In this document: positions 44,645-53,845 of the stretch, piece by piece
Layout of the letters: every line of letters starts with the position of its first letter
Numbering within the stretch: position 1 is the first letter of the stretch
NCBI RefSeq assembly: GCF_000807925.1
Contig: NZ_JRVC01000014.1
Span: 1 to 64,000 of the forward strand
DNA from: Novosphingobium subterraneum
GTDB lineage: Bacteria; Pseudomonadota; Alphaproteobacteria; Sphingomonadales; Sphingomonadaceae
DNA: 64,000 nucleotides
Reading direction: 5' to 3'
Notes under the pieces: generated by a model
What the model was told of the DNA's origin: nothing
What the model saw: the letters and a program-made list of their open reading frames with translations, nothing else
Database searches by the model: none
Made by a program: the position numbers and the translations under genes

Positions 44645-46897
44645 TCAGAAGTTCAGGCTGGCCCGAACCCCGCCATAGCGGCGGAAATCACGAGGGAGAA
44701 TTGCTGCGGTAGCGATATTGCTGCCGCCGCCCCACACGCCCGAGTTATTGATCAGCGAGGGGTAGTACTGCACGTCGAACAGGTTGTTGACGAATGCCGC
44801 CACTTCCCACTTGCGGCTTTCATCGCGCGCGCCGACCGAAAGGTTCACGATCGTGAACTCCTTCTGGAAGGTCTGCGGATCGCGCGCCACGTAGAACACG
44901 CTACCGGTGTACTGGACGTTTGCCTGGATCAACCCGCGGATGTTTTCCGTTAGCGAAGGCGTCACTTCGCCGGTCACGTTGAACTTCAGCCTCGGCGCCT
45001 GGACGGCGCGCTCGCCGGTCAGGTTCTGGAAGGCCGGAGACTTCGTGCGATCGCAACCCTGTGCCGCCGACTGGTTCGGGAAGCATGGCGACGACGGGAA
45101 GCTGATGTACTTGGCATCGAGCACCGCGATCGAGGTGTTCAGGTTGAACAGGTCGCTCGGACGGAAGCCCGCATCGATTTCCACGCCCTTCGTGCCCAGC
45201 TTGCCGACGTTGGTCAGGCGGAAGTTGGTGGTCAGGTCAGGCAGCACTTCCACAGCCTGCGCCTGCAGGTTCTTGTAGGTCGTGTCGAAGTAGGTGACGT
45301 TGAAGGTAAGCTTGCGATCGAAGAGCTGGGTGCGCAGACCGAATTCGATGTCGCGCGATGTTTCAGGCTTGATCGGACCGGCATTGGCCCGGTTTGCATT
45401 GAAGCCGGTGGTCAGGTCGTAGGTCTGGCCCTTGTAGCCGGTCGAGTAGGTCGCAAATGCGCTGATCGTCGGCGTGAACTCATAGCGCAGGCTGGCACGA
45501 TAGGTTGCAGCCGTGTCAGAGGCGTTGCCGGCGAACTGTGCGTTGCCGTTCTGGATATCCTTGAAGGTATAGCCAATGCGCTCGTTCTGGATGCGCGCGC
45601 CGCCGGTGAAGGTTGCATTGGGCATGAACTGCCAGTCAGCCTGCACGAAGGCAGCGATCTGGCTGGACTTCGAGGTGGCGAACCAGTTGGCCAGCGAGAA
45701 CGCCGGGCCGCGATAGAACGGGCGCTCGAAGTCCACGTTCGCGTAGTAGGCGCCCACGGTGTAGCGGAACGGCTTCGAACCGTCCGAGAGCAGGCGCACT
45801 TCCTGGGTAAACAGGTTCGAGCGGAAGGTGCCGGTCTGGATGTTGTTTTCCGAGGCGAGGCTCGACGAGGTTTCATCCGAGTCGAAGTAATCGTTCAGCT
45901 CGAAGCTGTCGTACGAGGTGATCGAAACCAGCGTGTGATCGCCCAGCGTGAATTCGCCACGCAGGTTGCCGCCGCCACCTTCGTAGTTGGTACGGGCGTT
46001 GTAGTTGTTGCTGATGTTGGTGTTTTCCGGCCCCGGCTTGACGCCTGGCATGACGACTGTCGCCAGCTGGCCGGTGCCACGGAAGCGCAGGCCTTCGGTC
46101 ATGCGGATATAGGGGCGGCCCACCGTGGTATTGCCGCTCATGTAGTTGAGCGACAGCGTCACGCTGGCATCGGAAGAAGGCTCCCAGCGCAGCTTGGTGC
46201 GAACGCTGCCGGATTCGCGGCCGTTGACCTTCTTACCGTTGAACAGGTTGCGGACGTTGCCATCCCACTTGGAATAGGCACCTGAAACCACGAAGCCGAG
46301 CGTGTCGCTGATCGGACCCGAAACGCTGAAGTTGGCGCCATATTCGCTGTCGGTGGTGGCCGTGGCGTTGGCGCGGATCTTCAGCTCGTCAGTGGGGTTG
46401 CGCGTGATCAGGTTGATCAGGCCGGCCGAAGCCGCCTTGCCGTAAAGTGTCGACTGCGGGCCACGCAGCACTTCGATGCGCTCGATATCGGGCAGGTCGC
46501 TGAACGCGCGAGCCTGGAAGGCCAGCGGCACTTCGTCGACCAGCACGGCAACGCTCGGCTCCACGCCGATGCCGAAAGCGAACGTGCCGACGCCGCGCAG
46601 CGAGACGTTGGCGTTGACCGGATGCTCGGCAGGGCGAATGGTCAGCGAGGGCGAGATCTTGCCGAGGTCGCCAAAGTCACGCACGCCGGCAGCAGCCAGC
46701 TGCGTCGGACCGACAACGGACACGGCCAGCGGGACGTTCTGCACGTTTTCAGCGCGCTTCTGCGCAGTCACGATGATTTCGCCGGTGTCGGCAGGAGCGG
46801 CGTCTTCCGCTGCAGTCTGCGCCGATGCGGCCTGCGCGCCAAAGGCGATCGCCATGGCCATGACGCTGACACCAAGTGAATTACGGATGCACTTCAT
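44645..46897 (-). CDS. TonB-dependent outer-membrane receptor
   Basis: A 750-aa receptor from the ATG at 46897, which has GAGGAGGGG upstream; the open frame continues 77 codons further without signal features. The signal peptide is LGVSVMAMAIAFGAQAASAQ. GEIIVTAQKRAEN is the TonB box, and the plug has LRGPQSTLYGKAASAGLINLI. The last strand ends VRASLNF. Partial copies of the uronate-regulator palindrome occur upstream (46942-47033). Uptake of a glucuronic acid-containing oligosaccharide or glucuronide is the likely role. It is a monocistronic unit closed by a strong terminator. Confidence 0.93.
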   Translation of the reverse strand: MKCIRNSLGVSVMAMAIAFGAQAASAQTAAEDAAPADTGEIIVTAQKRAENVQNVPLAVSVVGPTQLAAAGVRDFGDLGKISPSLTIRPAEHPVNANVSLRGVGTFAFGIGVEPSVAVLVDEVPLAFQARAFSDLPDIERIEVLRGPQSTLYGKAASAGLINLITRNPTDELKIRANATATTDSEYGANFSVSGPISDTLGFVVSGAYSKWDGNVRNLFNGKKVNGRESGSVRTKLRWEPSSDASVTLSLNYMSGNTTVGRPYIRMTEGLRFRGTGQLATVVMPGVKPGPENTNISNNYNARTNYEGGGGNLRGEFTLGDHTLVSITSYDSFELNDYFDSDETSSSLASENNIQTGTFRSNLFTQEVRLLSDGSKPFRYTVGAYYANVDFERPFYRGPAFSLANWFATSKSSQIAAFVQADWQFMPNATFTGGARIQNERIGYTFKDIQNGNAQFAGNASDTAATYRASLRYEFTPTISAFATYSTGYKGQTYDLTTGFNANRANAGPIKPETSRDIEFGLRTQLFDRKLTFNVTYFDTTYKNLQAQAVEVLPDLTTNFRLTNVGKLGTKGVEIDAGFRPSDLFNLNTSIAVLDAKYISFPSSPCFPNQSAAQGCDRTKSPAFQNLTGERAVQAPRLKFNVTGEVTPSLTENIRGLIQANVQYTGSVFYVARDPQTFQKEFTIVNLSVGARDESRKWEVAAFVNNLFDVQYYPSLINNSGVWGGGSNIATAAILPRDFRRYGGVRASLNF

Positions 46898-46941
46898 GAA
46901 ACCCCTCCTCATGCGCGGACTGTTATCCGCCTCGAACGCAG

Positions 46942-47033
46942 GTCTATTACCAAATGGCCTAGCCAGATGCAAGACTGGTTTTACAGGTAAGCCCGTATAT
47001 TGGTCAGATGTTTCATTCAAAGTGGTATTCAAT
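46942..47033. promoter_or_regulatory. Degenerate GntR sites upstream of the receptor
   Basis: Three partial matches to TGGTATTACCA occur: the right half TATTACCA at 46945-46952, TGGTTTTACAG at 46976-46986 (8 of 11) and TGGTATT at 47023-47029. They suggest that the receptor belongs to the uronate GntR regulon, but each match alone is weak. Confidence 0.35.
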
Positions 47034-47135
47034 CGAGTTTTGTTGCCCGATTCCGCCCAGAAGCCGGCGCTGCAAACGCGAAACAGAGCAGCAATGGCAG
47101 GTTTGGTCAGGCCAGATTCCGGGATCCGCCACATC

Positions 47136-48614
47136 TCAAGTCAGCGTGGCACGGCGGATAGCAGCCCGCCATTCGCTCCTCAGACGCTCTCGCTGATTGC
47201 TTTCCATCGCCGGTTCGAATCTCGATAGACCCTCGACAGCCGCGGCCCCATCCAGCACGTCCGGCCAGCCACCACACCGATGCCCGGCCAGCATCGCTGC
47301 TCCCAGAGCCGTCGTCTCGAGATTGGCAGGACGCTCGACAACAATGTCGAGGATGTCCGCCAGGAACTGGCAGAACCAGTCGTTTGCCGCCATCCCGCCA
47401 TCGACGCGCAACGATGCCAGCGCCCCGGCCCCATCCTGTTCCATCGCGGCAACCAGATCGGCTGTCTGGAAGGCCACCGACTCGAGGGCCGCGCGGGCGA
47501 TGTGCGCGGCGCTCGAATCAAAGGTCAGGCCGGCGAGCATGCCCCGGGCTTCAGTGCACCAGTGCGGCGCGCCCAGGCCGACGAAAGCTGGCACCATGTA
47601 TACGCCACCGTTGTCTGGCAGTCGCGCCGCCATCTCCTGCGTCTGCTTCGCCTCGACGATGATGCCCAGCCCGTCGCGAAGCCACTTGATCGCTGCGCCC
47701 GCCACGAAAAGCGAGCCTTCCACCGCATAGTGCGTTTCGCCATCGATCCGATACGCGATCGTGCTGAGCAGGCGGCTGCGCGAACGCGCCACGGTCGTGC
47801 CGGTATTCAGCAGCATGAAGCCGCCGGTGCCATATGTGATCTTGGCCTGACCCTGCGCAAAGCAGGACTGACCGACCAGGGCTGCCTGCTGATCTCCGGC
47901 AATGCCGCAGATGGGGATGCTGCCCCCAAGCAGGCTCGTCATGCCGAAGTCGGCGGCACTGGCGCAGACTTCGGGCAGCAGCGCGGCAGGCACCCGGAAC
48001 AGTTCAAGCAGTTCGGGACACCAGCGCTGCTCCACGATATCGAACAGCAGCGTCCGGCTGGCATTGGTCACATCGGTCTTGTGGCTGCGCCCTTCGGTCA
48101 GCCGCCACAGCAGGAATGTGTCGATGGTGCCGACGGCCAGCTCTCCCTTCTCGGCACGCTCGCGCGCTCCGGGGATAGTATCGAGCAGCCAGGCAATCTT
48201 CGTCGCCGAGAAATACGGGTCGAGCAGCAGGCCGGTCTTTTCGTGAACGAACGCCTGATGGCCCTGCGCCTGCAATGCGGCACAAGTATCCGCGGTGCGC
48301 CGATCCTGCCAGACGATCACGTTGTGCAGCGCTTCGCCCGTCGCCCGGTCCCAGAGGACAACGCTTTCGCGCTGGTTGGTAATGCCGATCGCGGCAATAT
48401 CGTCGGCGCTTGCACCGGCCTTGGCCAGGGCCTCGCGCGAGGTCTGCAGGGTATCGCGCCAGATCTCCTCCGGATCATGCTCGACCCAGCCATCGGCCGG
48501 ATAGTGCTGTGCAAATTCGCGCTGCGCACTCGCCGCCACGCGCCGCGAGGCATCGAACACCAGGGCGCGTGTCGAGGTCGTGCCCTGGTCTATCGCCAGT
48601 ACGAGATCACCCAT
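47136..48614 (-). CDS. glpK: Glycerol kinase
   Basis: A 492-aa FGGY-family kinase that phosphorylates glycerol to sn-glycerol 3-phosphate. Evidence includes LAIDQGTTSTRALVFD at the N-terminus, the glycerol-contacting ITNQRESVVLWDR and VWQDRRT, GIAGDQQAALVGQ, and YGTGGFMLLNTG. The family length is about 500 aa. The ATG at 48614 is favoured because GGGGGA is then correctly spaced; an ATG at 48620 adds two residues. It lies 23 bp after glpD in a gntR-glpD-glpK string. No glycerol facilitator (glpF) is present. Confidence 0.95.
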   Translation of the reverse strand: MGDLVLAIDQGTTSTRALVFDASRRVAASAQREFAQHYPADGWVEHDPEEIWRDTLQTSREALAKAGASADDIAAIGITNQRESVVLWDRATGEALHNVIVWQDRRTADTCAALQAQGHQAFVHEKTGLLLDPYFSATKIAWLLDTIPGARERAEKGELAVGTIDTFLLWRLTEGRSHKTDVTNASRTLLFDIVEQRWCPELLELFRVPAALLPEVCASAADFGMTSLLGGSIPICGIAGDQQAALVGQSCFAQGQAKITYGTGGFMLLNTGTTVARSRSRLLSTIAYRIDGETHYAVEGSLFVAGAAIKWLRDGLGIIVEAKQTQEMAARLPDNGGVYMVPAFVGLGAPHWCTEARGMLAGLTFDSSAAHIARAALESVAFQTADLVAAMEQDGAGALASLRVDGGMAANDWFCQFLADILDIVVERPANLETTALGAAMLAGHRCGGWPDVLDGAAAVEGLSRFEPAMESNQRERLRSEWRAAIRRATLT

Positions 48615-48637
48615 TCCCATTTCCCCCAAGACCCTTG

Positions 48638-50179
48638 TCAGGCGTTCGCCTTGAACCAATACGCCAGCTTCTCGGCCACGTCTGCCGCAGCGGTGAGGCC
48701 GAGCTTGCTGCGCCGCCACAGCACGTCCTCCGCGCTGCGCGCCCACTCGTGGGTCTGCAGATAGCGCACCTCGGCTTCGGTCAGGCCTCCGCCGAAATCG
48801 GTGCCAAGGTCCTGCCAACCTTGCGCATCCCCGAGGATCATGGCGAGCCTCGTGCCATAGGCGTGCGCCATGCGCTTCATGGTTGCGGCTGGAACGAAGG
48901 GCCACCGCTCGCGGGCCTGTTTCAGAAACCCATCGAAACCGGCCGCGCCAAGCTCACCGCCCGGGAGCGGCGAAAGGTCCGTCCAGGCATCTCCCGATCC
49001 GGCCAGCCACGGCTTCAGATCATCGAGCGCATGTTCGGCAAGACGCCGATAGGTCGTCAGCTTGCCGCCGAAGACGCTCAACACCTGCGGTCCCTCCGAG
49101 CGTCCCAGCTTCAGCACGTAATCGCGGGTGACGGCCTTGGCATCCTCCTGCCCGTCGTCGAACAGCGGACGCACGCCCGAATAGGTCCAGACTACATCGG
49201 CAGGCGCAATCTGCCGCTCGAAGTACCTGTTCGAGGCCGCACACAGATATTCGACCTCTTCCGCACTGATTTTCGGCCGCGCCCGCTCGTCCTCGCCTAC
49301 GGCAACGTCGGTCGTCCCGACGAGCGTGAACTGACCTTCATAGGGAATGGTGAAGACAATCCGGCCGTCGTCCTGCTGCAGGATGAAGGCATGGTCGCCC
49401 GGATAGATCTGCGGCACCACGATATGGCTGCCCTTGACCAGCTTGATCGCCCCATCGCGTTTCGCACCCGCGACCGAGCCCAGCATGCTCGCCACCCATG
49501 GGCCGGCAGCATTGACGATCGTGCGGGCGCGCACCGTGCAGGGCGCCGCGATGGCTGGTTGCGGCGCATCGGCGTTGGGTTCAAGGGCCACCGTCCAGGC
49601 ATCGCCCTGCTGCTCCGCCCCCGTGACTGCGGCCCCGGTCAGGATCGTCGCTCCGCGCTGCGCCGCGTCTATGGCATTGAGCACGACGAGGCGCGCATCA
49701 TCGACCCATGCGTCGGAATAGACGAAGCCCCTGGACAGCCCCGGCTTCAGCCCCTTGCCCCATTGCGGTTCGCGCAGGTTCACCCCATGCGACTTGGGCA
49801 GGCTGTGCCGCCCGGCGATGTGGTCATAAAGGAACAGCCCGATCCGGATCATCCACCCCGGCCGCCCACCCTTGGGTTGCGGCAGCACGAAGCGCAGCGG
49901 CCAGCTGATGTGCGGAGCAATCCTGATCAGCCGCTCCCGCTCCTGCAGCGATTCCCGTACGAGCCGGAACTCGTAGTACTCAAGGTAGCGCAAGCCGCCG
50001 TGAATCAGCTTGGTGCTCGCCGATGATGTGTGCGCGGCAAGATCGTCGCGCTCGACCAGCAGAACGCGAAGACCGCGTCCCGAGGCATCGCGGGCAATGC
50101 CCACTCCATTAATGCCGCCGCCGATGACCAGCAGGTCATAGACCAGATCCGGATCAAGCTCCGGGTACGGTGCCGTCAT
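48638..50179 (-). CDS. glpD: Aerobic glycerol-3-phosphate dehydrogenase
   Basis: A 513-aa FAD-dependent, membrane-associated dehydrogenase that oxidises glycerol 3-phosphate to dihydroxyacetone phosphate and feeds the quinone pool. The FAD motif is DLLVIGGGINGVGIARDASGRG around residues 14-35. ASSTKLIHGGLRYLE, VNAAGPW and TDVAVGEDERARPK are classical GlpD segments. The start could be at 50194 (five more residues); neither ATG has a strong Shine-Dalgarno. It follows gntR copy 2 by 47-60 bp on the same strand and may be transcribed from the uronate-type promoter. Confidence 0.95.
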   Translation of the reverse strand: MTAPYPELDPDLVYDLLVIGGGINGVGIARDASGRGLRVLLVERDDLAAHTSSASTKLIHGGLRYLEYYEFRLVRESLQERERLIRIAPHISWPLRFVLPQPKGGRPGWMIRIGLFLYDHIAGRHSLPKSHGVNLREPQWGKGLKPGLSRGFVYSDAWVDDARLVVLNAIDAAQRGATILTGAAVTGAEQQGDAWTVALEPNADAPQPAIAAPCTVRARTIVNAAGPWVASMLGSVAGAKRDGAIKLVKGSHIVVPQIYPGDHAFILQQDDGRIVFTIPYEGQFTLVGTTDVAVGEDERARPKISAEEVEYLCAASNRYFERQIAPADVVWTYSGVRPLFDDGQEDAKAVTRDYVLKLGRSEGPQVLSVFGGKLTTYRRLAEHALDDLKPWLAGSGDAWTDLSPLPGGELGAAGFDGFLKQARERWPFVPAATMKRMAHAYGTRLAMILGDAQGWQDLGTDFGGGLTEAEVRYLQTHEWARSAEDVLWRRSKLGLTAAADVAEKLAYWFKANA

Positions 50180-50238
50180 TCCAAGGTCTCGCATTTCATC
50201 CGTTCAAAGCTGCGCAGTCTGCGCGCGCCTTTCCACCG

Positions 50239-50991
50239 TCACGCCGTGGCTTTGGCGTAGCGATCGCGTTTGGCTTGTGTTGCTCTTCGTGCTTCGGCGA
50301 GGAGTCGTTCTTCGGTGGCGAAGAGGAGGCCGTCGAGCACGGCGGAGAGGTGGGTGCGCATGGCGGTGCGGGCGGCGTTGGGGTCACGCGCGCGCAGGGC
50401 CTCGAGGATCGCGGTATGCTCCTCGACCACCGGCTTGATGTTGGCGTGGCGGGCCTTCTCGTGCAGGAGCGCGGCCTCGGGCGATGTGCCGCGCAGGTCC
50501 CACAGCTGCGCCACGGTGTTGTAGACCGCCACGTTGCGCGTGGCCTTGGCAATGGCGAGGTGGAACGCGCGGTCGGCGGTCTCGGTGCCGTTGGGGCTCC
50601 GGTTCTCCTCGGCGATCTGCTGGACCAGCACCTCGATCTCGGCAAGGTCCTCGTCGGTCATCTGCGTGGCGGCCAGTGCCGCTGCCTCGCCCTCGAACAG
50701 CAGCCGCGCCTCGGTCAGTTCGAACGCGGTCACGTTGAAGCCGGGACGGTCGTTCTCGCCGGGCAGCCGCTTGACATAGGCGCCCGAGCCGACCCGCACC
50801 TCGACCAGCCCCTGCACTTCGAGCGCGATGATCGCCTCGCGCACCGTCGGCCGGCTCACCTCGTAGCGCAGCGCAAGGTCGCGCTCGGCCGGCAGGCGGC
50901 TGCCCACCGGATAGCGCCCGCTGGCCAGTTCATCGAGCAGCGAGCGGGCGAGATCCTGATAGAGCCGGTCGTGTGATTTGCCAGTTGTCAT
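50239..50991 (-). CDS. GntR-family FCD regulator, copy 2
   Basis: This 250-aa protein is identical to the regulator at 35844-36596, including its operators. Here it is followed by glpD-glpK instead of uxaC-uxuB. Two identical regulators make either one genetically redundant and double the repressor dose. As the sequences are identical, they cannot have diverged in specificity. Whether both copies are real rather than an assembly duplication rests on the different, intact flanks, which argue for real copies. Confidence 0.93.
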   Translation of the reverse strand: MTTGKSHDRLYQDLARSLLDELASGRYPVGSRLPAERDLALRYEVSRPTVREAIIALEVQGLVEVRVGSGAYVKRLPGENDRPGFNVTAFELTEARLLFEGEAAALAATQMTDEDLAEIEVLVQQIAEENRSPNGTETADRAFHLAIAKATRNVAVYNTVAQLWDLRGTSPEAALLHEKARHANIKPVVEEHTAILEALRARDPNAARTAMRTHLSAVLDGLLFATEERLLAEARRATQAKRDRYAKATA

Positions 50992-51001
50992 GGAAACTTT
51001 C

Positions 51002-51061
51002 TGGTATTACCAATTCAAGAAACTTGACAGACCGAAACCGGTCCGTCAATCGGTATTACCA
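51002..51061. promoter_or_regulatory. Divergent gntR/manD control region, copy 2
   Basis: Same base sequence as copy 1: TGGTATTACCA at 51002-51012, CGGTATTACCA at 51051-51061 and the TTGAC(A/G)GACC inverted repeat at 51024-51049 between them. Both blocks should respond identically to the regulator. Confidence 0.65.
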
Positions 51062-51091
51062 CAATCCGCCTGTCCTTAGCGAGTGTCCCCC

Positions 51092-52300
51092 ATGAAAATC
51101 ACCGCCGCCCGCGTCATCGTCACCTGCCCGGGCCGCAACTTCGTGACGCTGAAGATCGAGACCGACCAGGGCGTCTACGGCATCGGCGATGGCACCCTCA
51201 ACGGCCGCGAGCTTTCGGTCGTCGCCTATCTGGAAGAACACGTCATCCCCTGCCTCATCGGCATGGACCCGCGCCGCATCGAGGACATCTGGCAGTATCT
51301 CTATCGCGGGGCCTACTGGCGCCGGGGACCTGTCACCATGCGCGCGATCGCCGCGGTCGACATGGCGCTGTGGGACATCAAGGGCAAGATGGCCGGCATG
51401 CCGGTCTACCAGTTGCTGGGCGGCCGCAGCCGCGACGGGATCATGGTCTATGGCCATGCCAACGGCGCGGACATTGCCGAGACGGTGGAAGCGGTCGGCC
51501 ACTACATCGACATGGGCTACAAGGCGATCCGCGCCCAGACCGGCGTGCCCGGCATCAAGGATGCCTATGGCGTGGGCCGCGGCAAGCTCTACTACGAACC
51601 GGCCGATGCTGCCCTGCCCTCGGTCACGGGGTGGGACACGCGCAAGGCGCTGAACTATGTGCCGAAGATGTTCGAGGAGCTGCGCAAGACCTACGGCTTC
51701 GACCATCACCTGCTGCATGACGGCCACCACCGCTACACCCCGCAGGAAGCGGCCAACCTTGGCAAGATGCTCGAGCCCTACCAGCTGTTCTGGCTGGAGG
51801 ACTGCACCCCGGCCGAGAACCAGGAAGCCTTCAGGCTGGTGCGCCAGCACACCGTCACCCCGCTGGCCGTGGGCGAGATCTTCAACACCATCTGGGATGC
51901 CAAGGATCTCATCCAGAACCAGCTGATCGACTACATCCGCGCAACCGTCGTCGGTGCCGGCGGCCTCACCCACCTGCGCCGCATCGCCGATCTGGCCAGC
52001 CTCTACCAGATCCGCACCGGCTGCCACGGCGCCACCGACCTCTCGCCCGTCACCATGGGCTGCGCCCTCCACTTCGATACCTGGGTCCCCAACTTCGGCA
52101 TCCAGGAATACATGCGCCACACCCCCGAAACCGACGAAGTCTTCCCCCACGACTACCACTTCGAAAAGGGCGAACTCTTCATCGGCGATACCCCAGGCCA
52201 CGGCGTCGACATCGACGAAAATCTCGCCGCCAAATACCCCTACAAACCAGCATACCTCCCCGTCGCACGGCTCGAAGACGGAACAATGTGGAACTGGTAG
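51092..52300 (+). CDS. manD: D-mannonate dehydratase, copy 2
   Basis: A 402-aa enzyme identical to copy 1 except Asn377 for Lys377. All catalytic and metal residues are retained (Arg147, Tyr159, Asp210, His212, Glu236, Glu262, His313), so it should be equally active. It is followed 27 bp later by a GH79 enzyme and then kdgK, so this copy makes KDG where KdgK can use it. The start is the same ATG as in copy 1. Confidence 0.96.
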   Translation: MKITAARVIVTCPGRNFVTLKIETDQGVYGIGDGTLNGRELSVVAYLEEHVIPCLIGMDPRRIEDIWQYLYRGAYWRRGPVTMRAIAAVDMALWDIKGKMAGMPVYQLLGGRSRDGIMVYGHANGADIAETVEAVGHYIDMGYKAIRAQTGVPGIKDAYGVGRGKLYYEPADAALPSVTGWDTRKALNYVPKMFEELRKTYGFDHHLLHDGHHRYTPQEAANLGKMLEPYQLFWLEDCTPAENQEAFRLVRQHTVTPLAVGEIFNTIWDAKDLIQNQLIDYIRATVVGAGGLTHLRRIADLASLYQIRTGCHGATDLSPVTMGCALHFDTWVPNFGIQEYMRHTPETDEVFPHDYHFEKGELFIGDTPGHGVDIDENLAAKYPYKPAYLPVARLEDGTMWNW

Positions 52301-52327
52301 GACAACAACGACAACAGTGAGGATATC

Positions 52328-53845
52328 ATGAAGAAGGCATTTCTTGCGGCGACCGCCATGGTTGCCCTGACCGGCGCAACGTCCGTTCCCGCCCCCTCGC
52401 TCCAGCTTGCCAGGCTCGCGAAGGTCGGTACCGTCAGCGATCGCTATCAGTCCTACAACATCGAGATGGTCGAAGTGACCGGCGGCCGCTTCTGGGCGCC
52501 CTATGGCGGCCCGGCGGACGAACGCTATCGCCAGCGCCCGCCGATCGACCTGACCGATCCCAAGCTCGTCGCGCTGGCCAAGGCACTCGGCCCCAGCCTC
52601 GTGCGGGTCAGCGGCACCTGGGCCAATAACACCTACCTTGAAGCCGAAGGCGAACATCTCTCCGCCCCGCCCGCAGGCTTCGTACAGGTACTCACCCGCG
52701 ATCAGTGGAAGAACGTGGTCGCCTTCTCCAAGGCCGTCGATGCCCCCATCGTCACCAGCTTTGCCGTCAGCAACGGTACGCGCGATGCCAATGGCGTGTG
52801 GACGCCAGCGCAAGCGCAGCGCCTGGTTGATCTTACCCGCGAGGCGGGCGGCTCGCTCTACGCCGCCGAGTTCTTCAACGAAGCCAACATGCCCAGCGCC
52901 GCGCCGCAGATGCCCAAGGGCTACACCGCTGCCAACTACGGCGCCGAATTCCGCCTGTTCCGCGATTGGGCGCGCAAGGCCGTGCCCGAGATGAAGATTC
53001 TGGGCGCCGGCGGTGTTGGTGAGGCTGGTCTGCTCAAGGACGTGCCCGTGCCCGCGGAAATGGGCACCCACGTCAGCAGCGAAGACATGATGCAGGCCAA
53101 CCCGAACAGCGTGGACGGGGTCTCCTACCACTTCTACGGCAGCGTCTCGCAGCGCTGCGCGGGCCTTGGCATCGGCACTGCACAAAAGGCCGACGCGCTC
53201 ACCGCCAAGTGGCTCGACATGACCGTGCGCGACTACCGCTATTACGCCGCGCTGCGCGACCGGTTCGAGCCCGGCAAGCCGATGTGGAACACCGAAACCG
53301 CTCAGGCCGCCTGTGGTGGCAGCCCATGGGCCTCGACCTTCCTCGACACCTTCCGCTACCTCAACCAGAACGCCGCGCTGGCGCAGCAAGGGTTGCAGGT
53401 GGTCATGCACAATACGCTCGCCGCCAGCGACTATGCCCTGATCGACCGCGATACCCTGACGCCCCGTCCCAACTACTGGGCCGCTGTGCTATGGAAGCGC
53501 ACGATGGGCAGCACCGTGCTCGCCTCGCCGGCATCGCCCTCGCCCGCATTGCGGCTCTATGCCCACTGCATGCCCGGCCAGCCCGGTGGCGTGACTGTCA
53601 TGGCGCTCAATACTGGCGAGGCCGCGCAGCGCGTCAACCTCGGCGGCAAGGGCATGGGCTGGACGATGACCGGGCAGCCGCTCGACACCCGCGCGGTGCT
53701 GGTCAACGGCAAGGCCCCTGCCCTGTCTGCGGACTACAAGCTGACCGGCCTCGAAGGCACGGCGGTCAACGGCAAGGTCACCCTGCCCGGCCAGTCCATC
53801 GCCTTCTACGCCATGCCCGGCGCCGCCAACCCGGCCTGCCGCTGA
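52328..53845 (+). CDS. Exported GH79-family beta-glucuronidase/heparanase-like enzyme
   Basis: A 505-aa protein with a signal peptide (KKAFLAATAMVALTGATSVPA). The sequence follows the GH79/clan-A pattern: VRVSGTWANNTYL early in the barrel, acid/base Glu185 in EFFNEANMP, and nucleophile Glu323 in MWNTETAQAACGG. A small beta-sandwich domain follows (HCMPGQPGGVTVMALNTGEAAQ). The family removes beta-linked glucuronic acid or 4-O-methylglucuronic acid from glycans or glycosides. It lies between manD copy 2 and kdgK (TGATG overlap with kdgK), so its product would be fed straight into the Ashwell-type pathway. Confidence 0.87.
   Translation: MKKAFLAATAMVALTGATSVPAPSLQLARLAKVGTVSDRYQSYNIEMVEVTGGRFWAPYGGPADERYRQRPPIDLTDPKLVALAKALGPSLVRVSGTWANNTYLEAEGEHLSAPPAGFVQVLTRDQWKNVVAFSKAVDAPIVTSFAVSNGTRDANGVWTPAQAQRLVDLTREAGGSLYAAEFFNEANMPSAAPQMPKGYTAANYGAEFRLFRDWARKAVPEMKILGAGGVGEAGLLKDVPVPAEMGTHVSSEDMMQANPNSVDGVSYHFYGSVSQRCAGLGIGTAQKADALTAKWLDMTVRDYRYYAALRDRFEPGKPMWNTETAQAACGGSPWASTFLDTFRYLNQNAALAQQGLQVVMHNTLAASDYALIDRDTLTPRPNYWAAVLWKRTMGSTVLASPASPSPALRLYAHCMPGQPGGVTVMALNTGEAAQRVNLGGKGMGWTMTGQPLDTRAVLVNGKAPALSADYKLTGLEGTAVNGKVTLPGQSIAFYAMPGAANPACR

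Larger units (their letters stand above)
50239..52194. repeat. Duplicated gntR-manD block, copy 2
   Basis: Second copy of the ~1,956-bp block at 35844-37799. The left edge is the gntR stop codon; upstream DNA (towards glpD) is unrelated to that of copy 1. On the right, manD continues with a handful of substitutions (for example GGCCAC for GGACAC, GAAAAT for GAGAAA) and then a different downstream gene. This pattern suits gene conversion between two manD loci or a recent duplication with a diverged tail. Confidence 0.93.

Noticed and set aside
47280..50026. Two long + strand frames opposite glpK and glpD
   Set aside because: GlpK and GlpD are unmistakable on the minus strand; the + translations are low-complexity shadows.
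35844..52194. A composite transposon bounded by the two gntR-manD copies
   Set aside because: The repeats are direct, contain no transposase, and have no terminal inverted repeats or target-site duplications; duplication or gene conversion is simpler.
51056..53410. A 784-codon minus-strand frame across manD copy 2 and GH79
   Set aside because: It lies opposite two clearly identified genes. The same antisense frame appears at manD copy 1, as expected from the duplication, and has no motif.
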